This document shows positions 45,835 through 57,300 of a stretch of 64,000 nt of DNA, piece by piece (positions within the stretch are counted from its first letter, which is position 1; every line of letters starts with the position of its first letter). The position numbers and the translations under genes were made by a program. The stretch covers positions 182,581,118 to 182,645,117 of the forward strand of contig CM035413.1 in assembly GCA_020310875.1 (NCBI GenBank), written 5' to 3'. Below the pieces are notes generated by a model. It made no database searches. It was not told the DNA's origin and saw only the letters and a list, made by a program, of their open reading frames with translations. This stretch comes from Ceratopteris richardii. Taxonomy: Eukaryota; Streptophyta; Polypodiopsida; Polypodiales; Pteridaceae.

Positions 45835-47939
45835 CCATGGAAGCTCTGGCAAACTATGCCGCTTTCCGTGACGGACTCCCTACCGAGGTAGGAGAGTTTT
45901 TGCGCACCCGTGGGTTATCCAATTTTGCTGAACTATCGTGGCATTCAGTGGAATCCCACCCGTTTTTTGCCGAGATTATCGCCGCTATCGCTAAAACACC
46001 TACCAACAAGCAAAGTTGGGCTATCACATCCCTACCCTCCTGAACCGTAATCACGTTCGAGGCCTTTACTGATGCGTTTCCACTCCCTCGACAAGGGCGG
46101 GAAAATGGCCCGAGTCTGCCAGTAGAAACAATGATAGAATTGTTTCCTAGGTATTCATCAAACGAATACGCGATCCTATGTCAACCGGAACCTGAGAGAT
46201 CCACATTGCAATTCCTCGTAGCCATTCTTAACCTCCAGAAGCGAACTTATGGCATCTCTAGGCCTTTCTACTCTGCTATTGATTTAGCTACTCGAGAACC
46301 CATCAATTTTGCATCCTACTTCTTCCACCGCATTCACAAGGAATGCGTTTCAATAATCAAACAGGTAAACAAGGGAGGAATGCCGAGGTCGAGACTGCCA
46401 CACATCATTTCTTTCCTTTTTTCGGCCATACTTGCAGCACAACCACCACCTAGAGGCCCGGTCCTGCACCATGAAGAATCGGCCCAATTATTGGAAGATG
46501 ATGAAGAAGACAAAGAGGAACTCAATCAACTCTTCCGCCGTAAAAGAATTAGAATCAGTTCATCCAAAAGTGAAGCACAAGATTCAGCCGAAGGAAATGA
46601 CAAAGAAGAAGAAAAACAAGACTAAGAAACTTTCCATGACACCGCAACGTCTATGCAGCACGAATCATTAGCACAATCTTCATCAGATAGACAACAAGAA
46701 CAGGAAGATCACACTGAATCGGAAACAAGCTCGTCACAAGAGGCATCGTAGCAACAATCGGAGCCAGAAAAGCGAAGAGATGAAGAACAGATCATTAAAG
46801 ACGTTTTCGATGAAATTTTGAAAGCAACTGACTCCATAGCTGCCGACAATGCTAAAACACAACAAACAACAGAAAAGGTAACAGAACCTCACTCTGTTCT
46901 CCCCACTCCACCATCGGAACCTCCGCTCAACCCCGTTATCCCTACTCCACCCATCCTCACTGAAGAACCCACTTCCTCTTCTTCCTCATCCCCAAACTAT
47001 TCTCCACGGAACTCACAACAGCTTCTCACATAATCCTCTTCTCAACATCTTCCTCTTCTTTCACTTCCAACACTCCTGGTATTTTCGGAGCTTGCAAATA
47101 TGGGACACATGTTAACCAATTTATCACAACAATTACCTACGCAAATGAAGCAAGTAACAGAGAATATTCGCAATGAATTTCAACATAAAGTAGATGTACT
47201 GGAGGCCGATATTAGCCCCCTCTATGAAGAATTACTAATAGCCAAAGCAGAAAATCAAGCCTTACAAGAACAGCTGAAGGAGTTACAAGCCCGGATGGCC
47301 GAATAAGTAGAAGTTACAACACAAAGGGATGCAGCACTGACAGAGCTCCAAAAGAAGAACGAATTGTTAAATAATGCAAATGCCGAAATCAGTCAAATGA
47401 AGCAAGAGCTACAGGATAAAGAAGATGCCAGAGTAGCCTTAGGCAATTTATTAGAAGAAACCAGAGTTCAACTACACGAAGTAGTACAGCAAAGCCAAGA
47501 ACAGCATAAGCAGGCTATGAAAACAGAAGAAGAACTCCAAAGAACAAACGAAACTTTATCAGATGTCAACAAAATGCTTAAACACTATTTGACTAAGGAA
47601 GCTCAAACATAGAAGCTAATAACAGATCTCCGAAGAGAAAGGGATGCATACTCCAGAACCATAAATTTTGAGAATCAAGAGATCGAAAGAAGGGAGAATC
47701 AGCTGGAAAATCAGAAAGAAAGAGTAAGCAAGATGGAGAAACAAGTGGCAGAAATGAAAGTTTCCAGAGATGCGGCCTTATCAAATGATTTCTACCTACA
47801 AGAAGCCTTTCTGTACATGCAAGCAGAAATTTTGCTGACCGAAGCTATTTCATTAAGTTCTGTAAGAATAGATGCACAATTAGTAGAACCAGACACTCTC
47901 AAACAGATATTAGAAACTTTAAAGAAGAAAATTGCTTGA
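45835..47939 (+). pseudogene. Element J ORF3 region: globular N-part plus coiled coil
   Basis: It begins MEALANYAAFRDGLPTEVGE. An N-part (PERSTLQFLVAILNLQ, HRIHKECVSIIKQ, LPHIISFLFSAI) recalls the putative plant transposon protein type of fold. Acidic and Pro/Ser-rich sequence follows. A long heptad-rich stretch (KVDVLEADISPLYEELLIAK, LNNANAEISQMKQELQDKED) lies at about 47100-47930. The overall layout parallels ORF3 of A and C, but I see no clear sequence match. Several breaks. Confidence 0.7.
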
Positions 47940-47996
47940 ACCTTTAGATTAGCTAGAAGCATGTATCTAGATGGCATTATAGAGGAACAATAATTT

Positions 47997-48939
47997 TGTA
48001 AAAACCTACGGGTTCGAGTCCACTGTGCGTGCCAGAGTGTTAGTCGGCCGCCGGATTGGCAACTGTATAACTGAATCTTGTTTTGCACGCGCGAAAAGTT
48101 GTTACAAAGAAATTTGTAATCTTTATATACAGCAATGTAAAAGAGACGCAAGGTAACGATTCGTGGAATCACCAGACTGTCTATCTCGGTGATTGTCTTT
48201 TTTGTTACTGTGTGTCGAGTTGGCTAATTTGGAGTACTGTGTTTCATTTCTGTGTTGTATTATCGACACTTCTTCGGGTTGTTGTAGTGTTTGCTTGTCT
48301 AATTTCTGAATATTCTGAGTATACTGTGCGTATCCGTGTTCGTTGTCTATCGATCTCTGTTGTGGCTGTGAGTTTTATTTACATCCAGTAGATTGTTGGA
48401 CTGTTGTCTGAGAGAGTCGTTATGCGGGTCTTTGTGGTGATTGTTCTGTTAAGTACGTATATCGTGATGCCCTCTTTCTTGAAATGTTCTGCCAATTGTT
48501 TGGTGAAGTCTGTGTAACTGTGGTAGTGTCCCTAAAAACGCTGTGCAGGATTGTGTTGTCCTCAATATTGAGATCTGTACTTGTATGGTGAGATTTGGCT
48601 ATAGTAATGGTTATCTCGAATGTGTGTTAGTCTTCAATACTATGTGTCTGAAACTGTTTTCGGTTTGTAGGATTGTGAGCGCTATTCGGTGAAGGTTGAA
48701 CTACTATTAAATGTTATAGTAGTGTGTATTCGGAAAAAGGGTTCTGAGGTAATTCGGTATAACGATACTGATAGTCTGGTACAGTGTGTTCGGCAGACTC
48801 TGATAGAGTTAAAATGATGAACCGTAAGGATCGAGAATGAGATACCAATTCTTGATAAAATCTTGAATGTTGGTATATTGTGTTGTGAAGTAATTTTGGG
48901 AAACAAGCATAGGGCCTCTGTCTTTACAGACCCCTTCCA
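47997..48939 (+). repeat. Right LTR of element J
   Basis: Probable start TGTAAAAACCTACGGG (uncertain) and end ACCCCTTCCA, about 943 bp. The end is supported by the inverted copy at 39091, which stops at the same base. Confidence 0.65.
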
Positions 48940-49789
48940 CTCCCAAGAACCCAATACTCGTTTAAATGCGCTTCTGACAGTTAGAACAAGCGTTTAACAA
49001 TAACTCTCATGGTGGATTGCTTCCTTGCGCTTGTTGGTGTCACCGTGATGTCCTCTGGTTCTTCCAAAGATGGCTTGCCTCGTTTTCATGCCAAGTACTT
49101 GTAACCCATAATGAATGATGGGTAAGTGCACTAGTGCATGGGTTTAACAAGATATGTGACTTGTGCATGGTCTTGTAATGTGGCCCTATGTATGCATACT
49201 TGGGGAATGCATTGGAAGCAGTATGGTGCAAGAAATGGGGTCTTGAGCTAAGTGCTCAAGGGTATTCTGACGAAGAGGTTTCCTAATCTATCATGGTTGT
49301 GGCGTTGCCGAAGTAGGCAATTCTTACCATGGTAAAAGGTCCATCAATCTTCAATCTTCGTGTTGTATGACCATCGTGATGATTGACCGATGGCTTGTCT
49401 TTCGTGTTGATGGATGTCCTTGTTGATGGTTCACATCACAGATTCTTCAAGCACACACTGCTGTCCTATCGCCTTCTTTTTCTTTTTTTTTTTGGTTGAA
49501 ACAATGGAATAAAACAAGAAGAAAGGTGTTAGAATCAATAAAATAAAATATTTTACATATGTCAGATGTGTATCATGTGCCTAGGATTCTCAGTTGTGTC
49601 TATGCACGGTCATGTATTGTGGCCCTATATTAATGCATACTTTCGAAATGCATGACCTGAATGGTGCAAAAGACAAGGTTGTGCCAAAGGCACATGGTTG
49701 TTGCACGTCGAGGCTTTCAATGTTGTTGGTGGGCGTTGATGCAGTCTTTGTTGGAGGTAGCCTGTGGACCTTGAAATGATGTAATCCTT
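48940..49789. other. Non-coding stretch with a diverged ~80-bp repeat
   Basis: No reading frame recognised. 49153-49235 (GCATGGTCTTGTAATGTGGC onward) and 49603-49685 (GCACGGTCATGTATTGTGGC onward) are diverged direct repeats. A T-rich run lies near 49480. The stretch probably contains the decayed end of element D. Confidence 0.45.
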
Positions 49790-51323
49790 CTTATAAGGAC
49801 CCATTTTAGGATAGTATTTGGCCCTATAGACATAAGATCTTGGGTTTTGTGAAAGTTACACGTACTTTTGGCTTCCAAATCCATACCCGTTTTGCACATC
49901 TTCCTACTCGTTTGGAAGTGGTGATTTGATCTTCTTTTGGTCTTTGTGCTTGGTTCTGACCCTTGCCTCTCCTTGGCTTCTTTGTTGAGATTTTGCTTGT
50001 GAGGGAGATCAGTGGTGTTTGAGCATGTAAGAGTGCCTTGGGTACCCACATGTGTAATTGTTCTTGTTGAGCTGCAACTAATTTCTTAGGCACCCACATT
50101 TGTACATGATTATCTTCGGCCTTCATCGATTTCTTCGGTACCCAGATTTGTCGGAGACCTTGTGATTGAGTTTGTCTGTGTTTCTTGGTTCGTCTTTTAG
50201 TGTGGTGGTCTTGCCGCAGTGGTAATGGTTGGGGCAACACTAGTGGTTGCTCTCCTTTTCGTACCCAAATCTGCTTCGTGCCCTGAGCTACTTTCTTCTT
50301 GAATTATCGTTGTCTATTTGATAGAGTAGTTGTCATGTACGGTTTCACTTGCCTTGTTGGTTGAGTGGTTGTGATGGCATTAGCCTTTATACAAGAGGAA
50401 TTAGCTTGCCTTTGAGTCTGTTCCTCCGTGATTGAGTGCTTCGGGAACATAGAGCCTTTGACACATACAACATCTTTTTTGCTAAGACTAGTCCTAGAAG
50501 AAGAACTAACAGAATGAGTGACGTCTAAATTTGTGAGCATGCAATTGTTTAATTCTAATGTAATACATTGTTCATGCACCCAAACTTGAAGAAGTCGGCT
50601 TCTAAGATTTAAGTTGACTGCATGGTCAAAAATCCAATCTTGACCCAAGACAAGTGGCTCAGTAAGGTCCTCATCTTGACACTCTAGCATTTTGACTTTC
50701 ATTGGAACATCTTGAAGGTAGATGGGAAATTCCACCTCACCCAAACAAGGGGTCTCCATGCCTCCCAATCCTATGAGATAGGCTTCTATGGACTTGATGT
50801 CCAATTGCAGGTCTTGGCAGTACGAAAGTCTAACTGCACTAGTTGCTGCACTTGAGTCAATTAATGTTCTCACAGTCCTTACATTCTTCCCTTGTCCTAC
50901 CGTTATGGTCACAAATGGACGCCGATCAATTATTTGAGAAGCAATTGCACTTGATATTTGACACATGGCCAGGTGGTATCTTGGAGCCTCAAGATTGATA
51001 TCTAGGCATAGGCGTCTTAACTTATTTCTCCTAATGCGTTCTCTAGCCTCTGCCTGTGCTTCTTTTCTAACCCGTAACTCTTCTTCTTTTCGCTTCTTAG
51101 CAGTGTTGATTCTCTTTAGCATATCCTCTGTAAGTGGTTCTTGATATAGCTTGATTCGACAACCACTAATATAGCTCGGTAAGACATCGCCTTCTAGTGT
51201 GGCCAATTGAACAACACCGCTAGTGGAAATTCTATTAATGATCATGGGTCCGTATCCTCTTTTTTCCAATTTATGGGCATGTTGCTTTAGTGTATAAACC
51301 AACATTAGGCCTTCCTCTTTCAA
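49790..51323 (-). pseudogene. Element D pol tail: second protease-like domain and WVPK repeats
   Basis: The minus strand reads the integrase end (LVYTLKQHAHKLEKRGYGPM, 51240-51320). A basic/acidic helix-like stretch follows. The retropepsin-like block has YLIGLGGMETPCLGEVEFP and PLVLGQDWIFD at about 50610-50960. The tail has at least three spaced motifs: IWVPKKSMKAE, MWVPKKLVAAQ and MWVPKALLHAQ (49990-50160). This is the same order as in A and C. Fossil. Confidence 0.85.
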
Positions 51324-52779
51324 TCCTTTATCTTTGATATGTGCATCGAAGTATGCCTTTTGTCAACTCGTGTCCATTCCAGTCATGCTCTTGTGCTACT
51401 TTCAAAGTTGGGATCAGGAAGTCCAAAGGTAGCACAACATTCTCTCTTAAGACCATCTGAAATGGGGTGGCATTGAGTACCGTTTTTTAGGCAACTCGAT
51501 AAGCCCAAACAGCATGATGAAGTTGTTAGTCCCAATCAGAGCGTTTGGTTTTTACTAGTTTTTTCAGTACATTACATAGGATCTTGTTTGTGGTCTCGGC
51601 TTGTCCGTTAGCCTGTGGATGATAGGGGGTAGACTTCTCATGTATCACCAAGAATTTGTGAAGAAGATTTTCAATGACTTCATTCAAGAAGTTTGTGCCT
51701 CTATCACTCACTAACTCTATTGGTAGCCCGTATCTGGTGAACACGTTCTCAAATAAAAACTTAGCTATAGTTTGAGCATCGTTCTTTGTTGTGGTATGAC
51801 TTCTACCCACTTTGTGAGATAATCTATGGCTACAATAATGTACTCGGCATTGGAGTTTCTAGCTGAAGTTAATAGGACCTACAAAGTCTATGCCCCACTT
51901 CGAGAATGCACGTCCTCCCATCATTGGCCTCAAAGGCATCTCATCTTTTCTAATTGGGTACTGGGCACGTTGGCATGTGTCACATTTCTTCACATAGGTA
52001 TGTGCATCCATATGAAGAGTGAGCCACCAAAGTCTTGAGAATAGAATAGTCTTAATTACTCGGTCAGGACCAAAATATCCACCTGCAACACTGCTATGGG
52101 CAGTTTCTAAGACTTTCAAGTAGTCTGATTCATGAACGCACAATCTTAAGTAACCATCTTTGTCTCTTCGATATATGTTATCTCCTATTAAGGTATAGTC
52201 TAGAGCCTATTGTTCCATGCTTCGTTTTCTTGCTAGACTTGCCTCGCTGGGTAGTGTTCCTTATCTCATAAATTCCACCAATGGAGCTCTCCAATCGGAA
52301 ATTAATGACACGTGATAAAGGGTGGCATGCTCCACTGGGGGTTTTTCCTGGCACCCTGGAAAATTATTAATTTAGAATAGTGATTTCCTAGAAATCCCTC
52401 ATGGGCTTGTTGCAACCAACTACTATGTTCCTCATCCTCCACACAACAAGCTAGAACACCTTTGGTATCTTTTTTGTACATGCTTCCTCCCAATATTTGA
52501 TATTTTTGTGATCTTACAATTTCATCCCTATTCGTCTTCACCTTCTTATTTGCAGGTCCAAAGGTTAGGACTGGTACCAACTTATTTGCCCATTTAGGAA
52601 CAACTTCTAGATTGAACAGATAAGCATCAGGCAATTCATTAGACACTCCTTGTGGTGACTTGCCTGAAGTGATGCAAGAAAGGTGATCCGCTCTGAGGTG
52701 GGTCTTACCTTTCCTAACAACCACTTCAAAGTCATATTCCATTAGTAAGACGAACCATCTTACTAAGCGTCCGATATTG
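51324..52779 (-). pseudogene. Element D RNase H end and integrase region
   Basis: The RNase H end (GRLVRWFVLLMEYDFEVVVR, LRADHLS) lies at 52680-52779. The linker has an ACCVEDEEHSSWLQQAH block near 52440, part of the first zinc module. The second zinc module (VAGGYFGPDRVIKT ... CDTCQRAQ) lies near 51970-52110. The integrase core (WGIDFVGPIN, LVSDRGTNFLNE, AETTNKIL) lies at 51580-51900. Broken. Confidence 0.85.
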
Positions 52780-53413
52780 CAAGGTGTTGGCATACAAGCC
52801 AGATGAAGAGCATACTAGCACAACGGAGAAGTCATGCACAATACGGCAACAAGGCCCAATCATTTTTTCCATGGACCATTTGCAAATCAAGTGATTTTAA
52901 TCACTACACGAACATTGTAAATTCCGTTTTTGGTAGAATAGACTCCATTTTGTTCAATCCGAGGAGTCCTCGAGCTTGAGGAGTAGTAGAATTACCTACA
53001 TATCAATTTTCATAATTTTTAGACTTCGTTTGAGCCCTCAAAAAGGCTCTAGAACTTAATTTTTAACTAGGCCGGACACTAGGTCTGGACAAGGCCAAAG
53101 CTAATGAGAAAACTATAAAAAGAGCTAGAGAGCTCATTTTAGAGAGCTCATTTTTGGGTTGGATTGTTTGTGAATTGAGCTGATGTAAGAGACTTTTTGA
53201 CTAATGCAAAGAACTCCATTGTTCCTCTCCTTGTTCTTGCCTTGTGTGCGCGTGTGCGTGTATGTGTGTGCATGCTTGTGTGCTTCTCACTCACACACTT
53301 GTGCCTTCACTTGCTCATAGTCTTCATACTAGTCCTCACGTCTCCACGGATTGACAATTATGAGGTGAATCTTCTCACGTTGGTACTCACCATTGTGCTA
53401 GAGTGACACAAGG
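52780..53413 (+). mobile_element. Solo LTR of the A/C group inserted in element D
   Basis: LTR 52785-53408 (624 bp), TGTTGGCATA to GAGTGACA, flanked by CAAGG at 52780-52784 and 53409-53413. D RNase H reads straight across once the LTR and one CAAGG are discounted (LVNKPC on one side, NIGRLVRW on the other). An element inserted here and was later reduced to one LTR by recombination between its LTRs. Confidence 0.93.
53114..53121 (+). promoter_or_regulatory. LTR TATA box (solo LTR)
   Basis: TATAAAAA is followed by GAGCTAGAGAGCTC, the same block as in the LTRs of A and C. Confidence 0.6.
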
Positions 53414-53652
53414 TTTATTGACCAAGTATAATAAGGCTTGATGATCAATGAAGAACTTAAACTTGTTGGCCAAAAAATAGTGTCTAAACTTCTTTACTAC
53501 ATATACCATGCCTAAGCCTTCTCTTTCGGTTGTGGTGTAGTTTTGTTCAGCAGCATTCAATTGCCTAATAGCATAGGCTATAGGCAAATCTAAATTTCCT
53601 TCTCCTGTGGGTTGTGAAAACACACATCCTATTGCATAATTGGATGCATCCA
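53414..53652 (-). pseudogene. Element D RNase H fragment between two LTRs
   Basis: Minus strand DASNYAIGCVFSQPTGEGNL through FFIDHQALLYLVNKPC is the RNase H front, near-identical in layout to A. It is trapped between the solo LTR and the 3' LTR of C. Confidence 0.9.
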
Positions 53653-54302
53653 TGTTGCCCTAGCACAATGGTGAGAACCACGTTAAGAAGCTTCACCTCC
53701 TTAATGTCAATCCGAGGGAGAGGTAGGAGTGATATGAAGATCGTGAACGTGAGATGATGTGAGAGTGAAGGTGAGAAGCACAAAGATGCACACACACATA
53801 CACACACACAATGAAGAGACAAGCAAGACACAATGGAAGGTGGGAAATTAACTCTATTACTCAAGAATGCTCTTACAAGCTCAAACTAGCTCTATGCTCA
53901 CACTAACCAAAATGAACCAACCTCAAAAATGAGCTCTCTAGCTCTTTTTATAGTTTCTAGACTAGTTTTGACCGGTTTCACATCTAGTGACCGGCCTAGT
54001 TAAAAAATAGGTCCTAGAGGCTATTTGGAAGGGTAAACAATGTCTAAAAATAACGAAATTTGGTACGAGCATTCTACCTAAGCTCCTCAAGCTCGAGGAC
54101 TCCTCGGCTTGCACAAAATGGAGCTATGGATTACAGAATGTGGTTTTCTATGATACATATGTTACAATTAGTGATAACAATCACTGTTGAATGTTTTGGA
54201 AAATTAATAAGACATATATTAGTTTAGAAAATTGATCCGCCTGGCTCCCTGCTTCGTCTTCACATGCTTCCGTGGCGTCTGTGCCTCTGACTGCTTCCAA
54301 CA
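53653..54302 (-). repeat. 3' LTR of element C
   Basis: On the minus strand it starts TGTTGGAAGCAG and ends GCTAGGGCAACA, 650 bp. It shares the conserved core (54083-54107), the TATA block (53945-53952) and the GT-rich stretch (about 53793-53812) with the A-type LTRs. Its first ~150 bp differ. Confidence 0.88.
53945..53952 (-). promoter_or_regulatory. LTR TATA box (element C)
   Basis: Minus-strand TATAAAAA followed by GAGCTAGAGAGCTC, equal to the blocks in A and the solo LTR. Confidence 0.6.
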
Positions 54303-54316
54303 CCCCCCTCCCTCTC
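54303..54316 (-). other. Polypurine tract of element C
   Basis: Minus-strand GAGAGGGAGGGGGG lies immediately before the LTR start, as in element A. Confidence 0.85.
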
Positions 54317-57300
54317 GCTTCTGTCGTCCCTGACAGAACCTTGTTGTGAGGTCTGCCGGATGTAATTCTGTAGGAGGTCTTGAGCGAGGGTGTGCTCTGA
54401 TACACGAATACCTCGGGCTAGATCAGCCTCGAGTTTCTCCCAGTCGATAGGTTGCGGCTCATCTGGTGGTGGGAGCTGATAGTGTGTGGAGTACACCATT
54501 CGTTCACAGGTGAATAATTGCAATAAGTGTGTGGGCCTGCTTATAAATACTTCTGAATGGTACTCCCAAAAACCGGTGGTGAACATTTCTTCGAATGTCT
54601 GCTTGTAACATGCCGGTAGATATTTGATTCTGCAGTGCCAGGCGTAACACACCCGTAGCGATGGCGTTGTGCTCATATCATAGACTAAATCAAAGTTGCC
54701 ATGCTCAAAGCCCGGGGTGTTGACATGGGGAGCCTTGATTCGCCGGAAGACTTTAAAGACCATCTGCATCATGTCAAAGATTTTGACAGTCATGTGCGCG
54801 GCAATATCATCCATATGTTTTAATCGAGGGAGCCAGTGGCGGATCGTCGCCATCATGTAGCCTACTGTGGGTAACGCGACTGGTGGCCTGAAGTAGGGAT
54901 AGTTCAACCAGTCTTGGCACTGCTTATTGTTCTGTAGCTTTATTGCGAAGGCAGTCCAAGAACGGCGTCGTGGTACTGGTCCCCAGCACGGATTAAATTT
55001 TAAGTGAAGCGGCGCTTTTACCCACGTGCTCATCATCTCTGGATAATTTTGCAATAAATCTTTGCGCCAGTCTGGTTGAAGGATTTCACCTCTCTGCGCC
55101 CTTGGTGGCAAGTCTTCTGGCTCGAATTGAGTGGCATGCGTTGGTTTCATGCCGGTTTCTTTCTCTATGGTTAACTGATATTCTGCCATTAACATGAAGT
55201 ATGGTTTATACTGAAGCTCATGCCCAAATATATATCGTCGCGGGGCCATTTGAGCAAAGAATGGTGATTGTAAAATTTTCTCTTCAATTATGGCCATGGC
55301 ATGTAGCTGTGCCTCTACTCTGGCCGAGTGTGTCGTTCCGAGTTCTTCAACTGTCTTCATCCACGCGGGGGTAGGTAATTCGTAGGTCATCTGGCCTTCG
55401 GCCGTGACACGTCCGCCTGGGATGGGTATCGGTTCATAAGCCTCTTCGAAGGTCTCCTCCACCGGGATAGTGACGGTTTCTTCCTCAGCTGGTAGCTCAG
55501 GTGGGGAGTCTGGCCTTGGTGGTGCTTCATAGATGGCAATCCTAGATTCAAGATTTGTTACCTGGGCCCGGAGTGCGTTGAGTTCCTCTAAAACTTCAGG
55601 GGCAGGGTCCGCAGGTGCTGGTAGTTCTGCTGCTACGTGTACTTGTTGTGTTGCTGGTTCTCTGAGCTGTAGCAGTTTGTGATCTTCCTTTAACTTTTGA
55701 TGTTCTTCGTTCATACGATTATAGTCCTCGAGCAATCTGACATGGTCGTCTAGCAGCATCCGCATCGACTCGGATGGGATTGCCTTGAATCTGCTCGGAC
55801 TTAGTGGCTGTTCTGGATGATCTAAAGCCGCTTCCAAGTTCTCTCTATTCTGCTCTTGGAGTCTCTGGTTCTCTTCTTTTGCTGCGGCTAAGTGTCTTCT
55901 TAGTAAGCCCATATTTCTAGTAAGCGTTGCATTGCGGACAGTCTGGGCTCTAAGTAGGTTATCCAAATCCGCGGTGGCCTCTTTGGTTTTCTCCTCACTT
56001 TCTAGTTCTAACTTATGATAGGCCTCTCTTAATTCTTGGTATCGGGTATTCAGTGAGGCATTCTCAATTGATAGTGAGTTAAGCTGCGTTTGTAGTTCAT
56101 TCGTTGTCGCCTGCAGCTGTTGATAGTTGGTGCCGAGTGATGCAAACTCCTCGCGGACTTGCGTCATGCATGCGAACATGTGTTGGAATGCGGTGTCTAT
56201 GGTGGGCGATAGTAGTAGTGAAGTGCTAAATGAGGATGCCGTGAGAGTAGATGCAGTGGGAATGGGAAGTGGGGTTGGGACAGTGGGTGCAGTGGTGATT
56301 GTGGAAAATTGTGAAGTGCCTAAATATGAGGGTGCTGTGAGTGGAGTGGGTGGTGGTGAGGTGGATGGTGATATGTCCATGCCATTGGACGTGTTTAACG
56401 TTGTGACTGTGAAAAGTGGTGTGATTGTGGGTGGTTGCGTAGGTGTGAATACGGGATTTACAAACGTAGAGTAGTTTACAGGGGGGATGGTTGGAGCGGC
56501 TTGGTGAAACGGGGAAATAGGGGTTATTGTAGGTTGGGGAGGTGAGACTGGTGAGAAGGTTAGTGGGGTTAGGAAGGGGAATGGGGGTCTTAGAGGTGGG
56601 GGAAACGCTGGGAAGGATGAAGGGGTGAAGGGGTTAACATAGGGATGCAGAGGGTTGGGTGTGGGCCTGGTGGTATGAATGGGTAAGGAAGAGGTTGGGG
56701 CTATATTGCTTTGTACAGGTGTGGATGTGGGGAAAGCAGGTGGGTGTGCGGGTGATACAGGATGGGTTGGTGAAAGATGAGGTGAGAGAGGAGTCGAAGG
56801 GGTGGAGGTTATTTCGAAGATTGTAGTGGTATGTACAATGGTGGTACGGGGTGGCGAATCTACAAGAATGGTTTCTGCGGTTACTGAACGTTCGGGGGCG
56901 AGGCGTGCCTCCCTGGCTTGTGCTGAAGATTGGGCTCCTGTTGGTACACGAATATACTCCCCAGGTTTTGAGAGTAGTCGCACTCGGCGGGGATCAAACT
57001 GTGGTAGTTGCTTTCTTTGTAAAAACCTGAGTGCTTCATGTGAGCCTACGGATTTGACTAACTCTCTGAACCCTCTGATATATGCGTCTTCGAATCCTCC
57101 GGAGATGAGTTCCTGTTCAATTAATGCCTGGCTCTCCTCTTCAGTTAACCTCTTTCGTGCCCAGACTTTCTCCATGGTACGATATAGTTTCTTTATAGCC
57201 AGTGTGTACGCTGCGGCTTCGAATGTTTCATCTTCATATGTGCTGGTGTCGCCGTGCGTGTCGGTTTGTTGGCCTTGCCCCTCTGTCTGGTCGTCATGTG

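Larger units (their letters stand above)
39650..48939 (+). mobile_element. Element J: decayed Ty3/gypsy with downstream coiled-coil ORF
   Basis: LTR pieces at 39650-40126 and about 47997-48939 bound gag, protease, RT, RNase H, integrase and an ORF3 region, without a chromodomain. It is a separate lineage from A/C/D: proteins differ widely, and it has classic zinc knuckles and one H2C2 module. It has about ten breaks. The left LTR is incomplete and fused to an inverted copy, so no target duplication can be found. Confidence 0.82.
49790..53652 (-). mobile_element. Element D: broken gypsy pol of the A/C group
   Basis: Minus-strand pol from RNase H through integrase, second protease-like domain and W-V-P-K tail. 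It is interrupted by the solo LTR at 52785-53408 and cut on the right by the insertion of element C. RT and everything upstream would lie beyond C, outside the window. ORF3 is not seen. Several breaks. Confidence 0.85.

Noticed and set aside
47997-48040. GGGTTCGAGTCC as part of a tRNA gene (B box)
   Set aside because: The flanking bases do not pair into a T stem and no acceptor or anticodon arm can be drawn; it lies at the start of the J LTR.
38850-48939. Element J plus the LTR scrap as one element together with D
   Set aside because: J has its own LTRs and a distinct pol; the scrap is A-type. Their adjacency is more simply explained by J inserting into or beside D, which I cannot prove because J's left end is rearranged.
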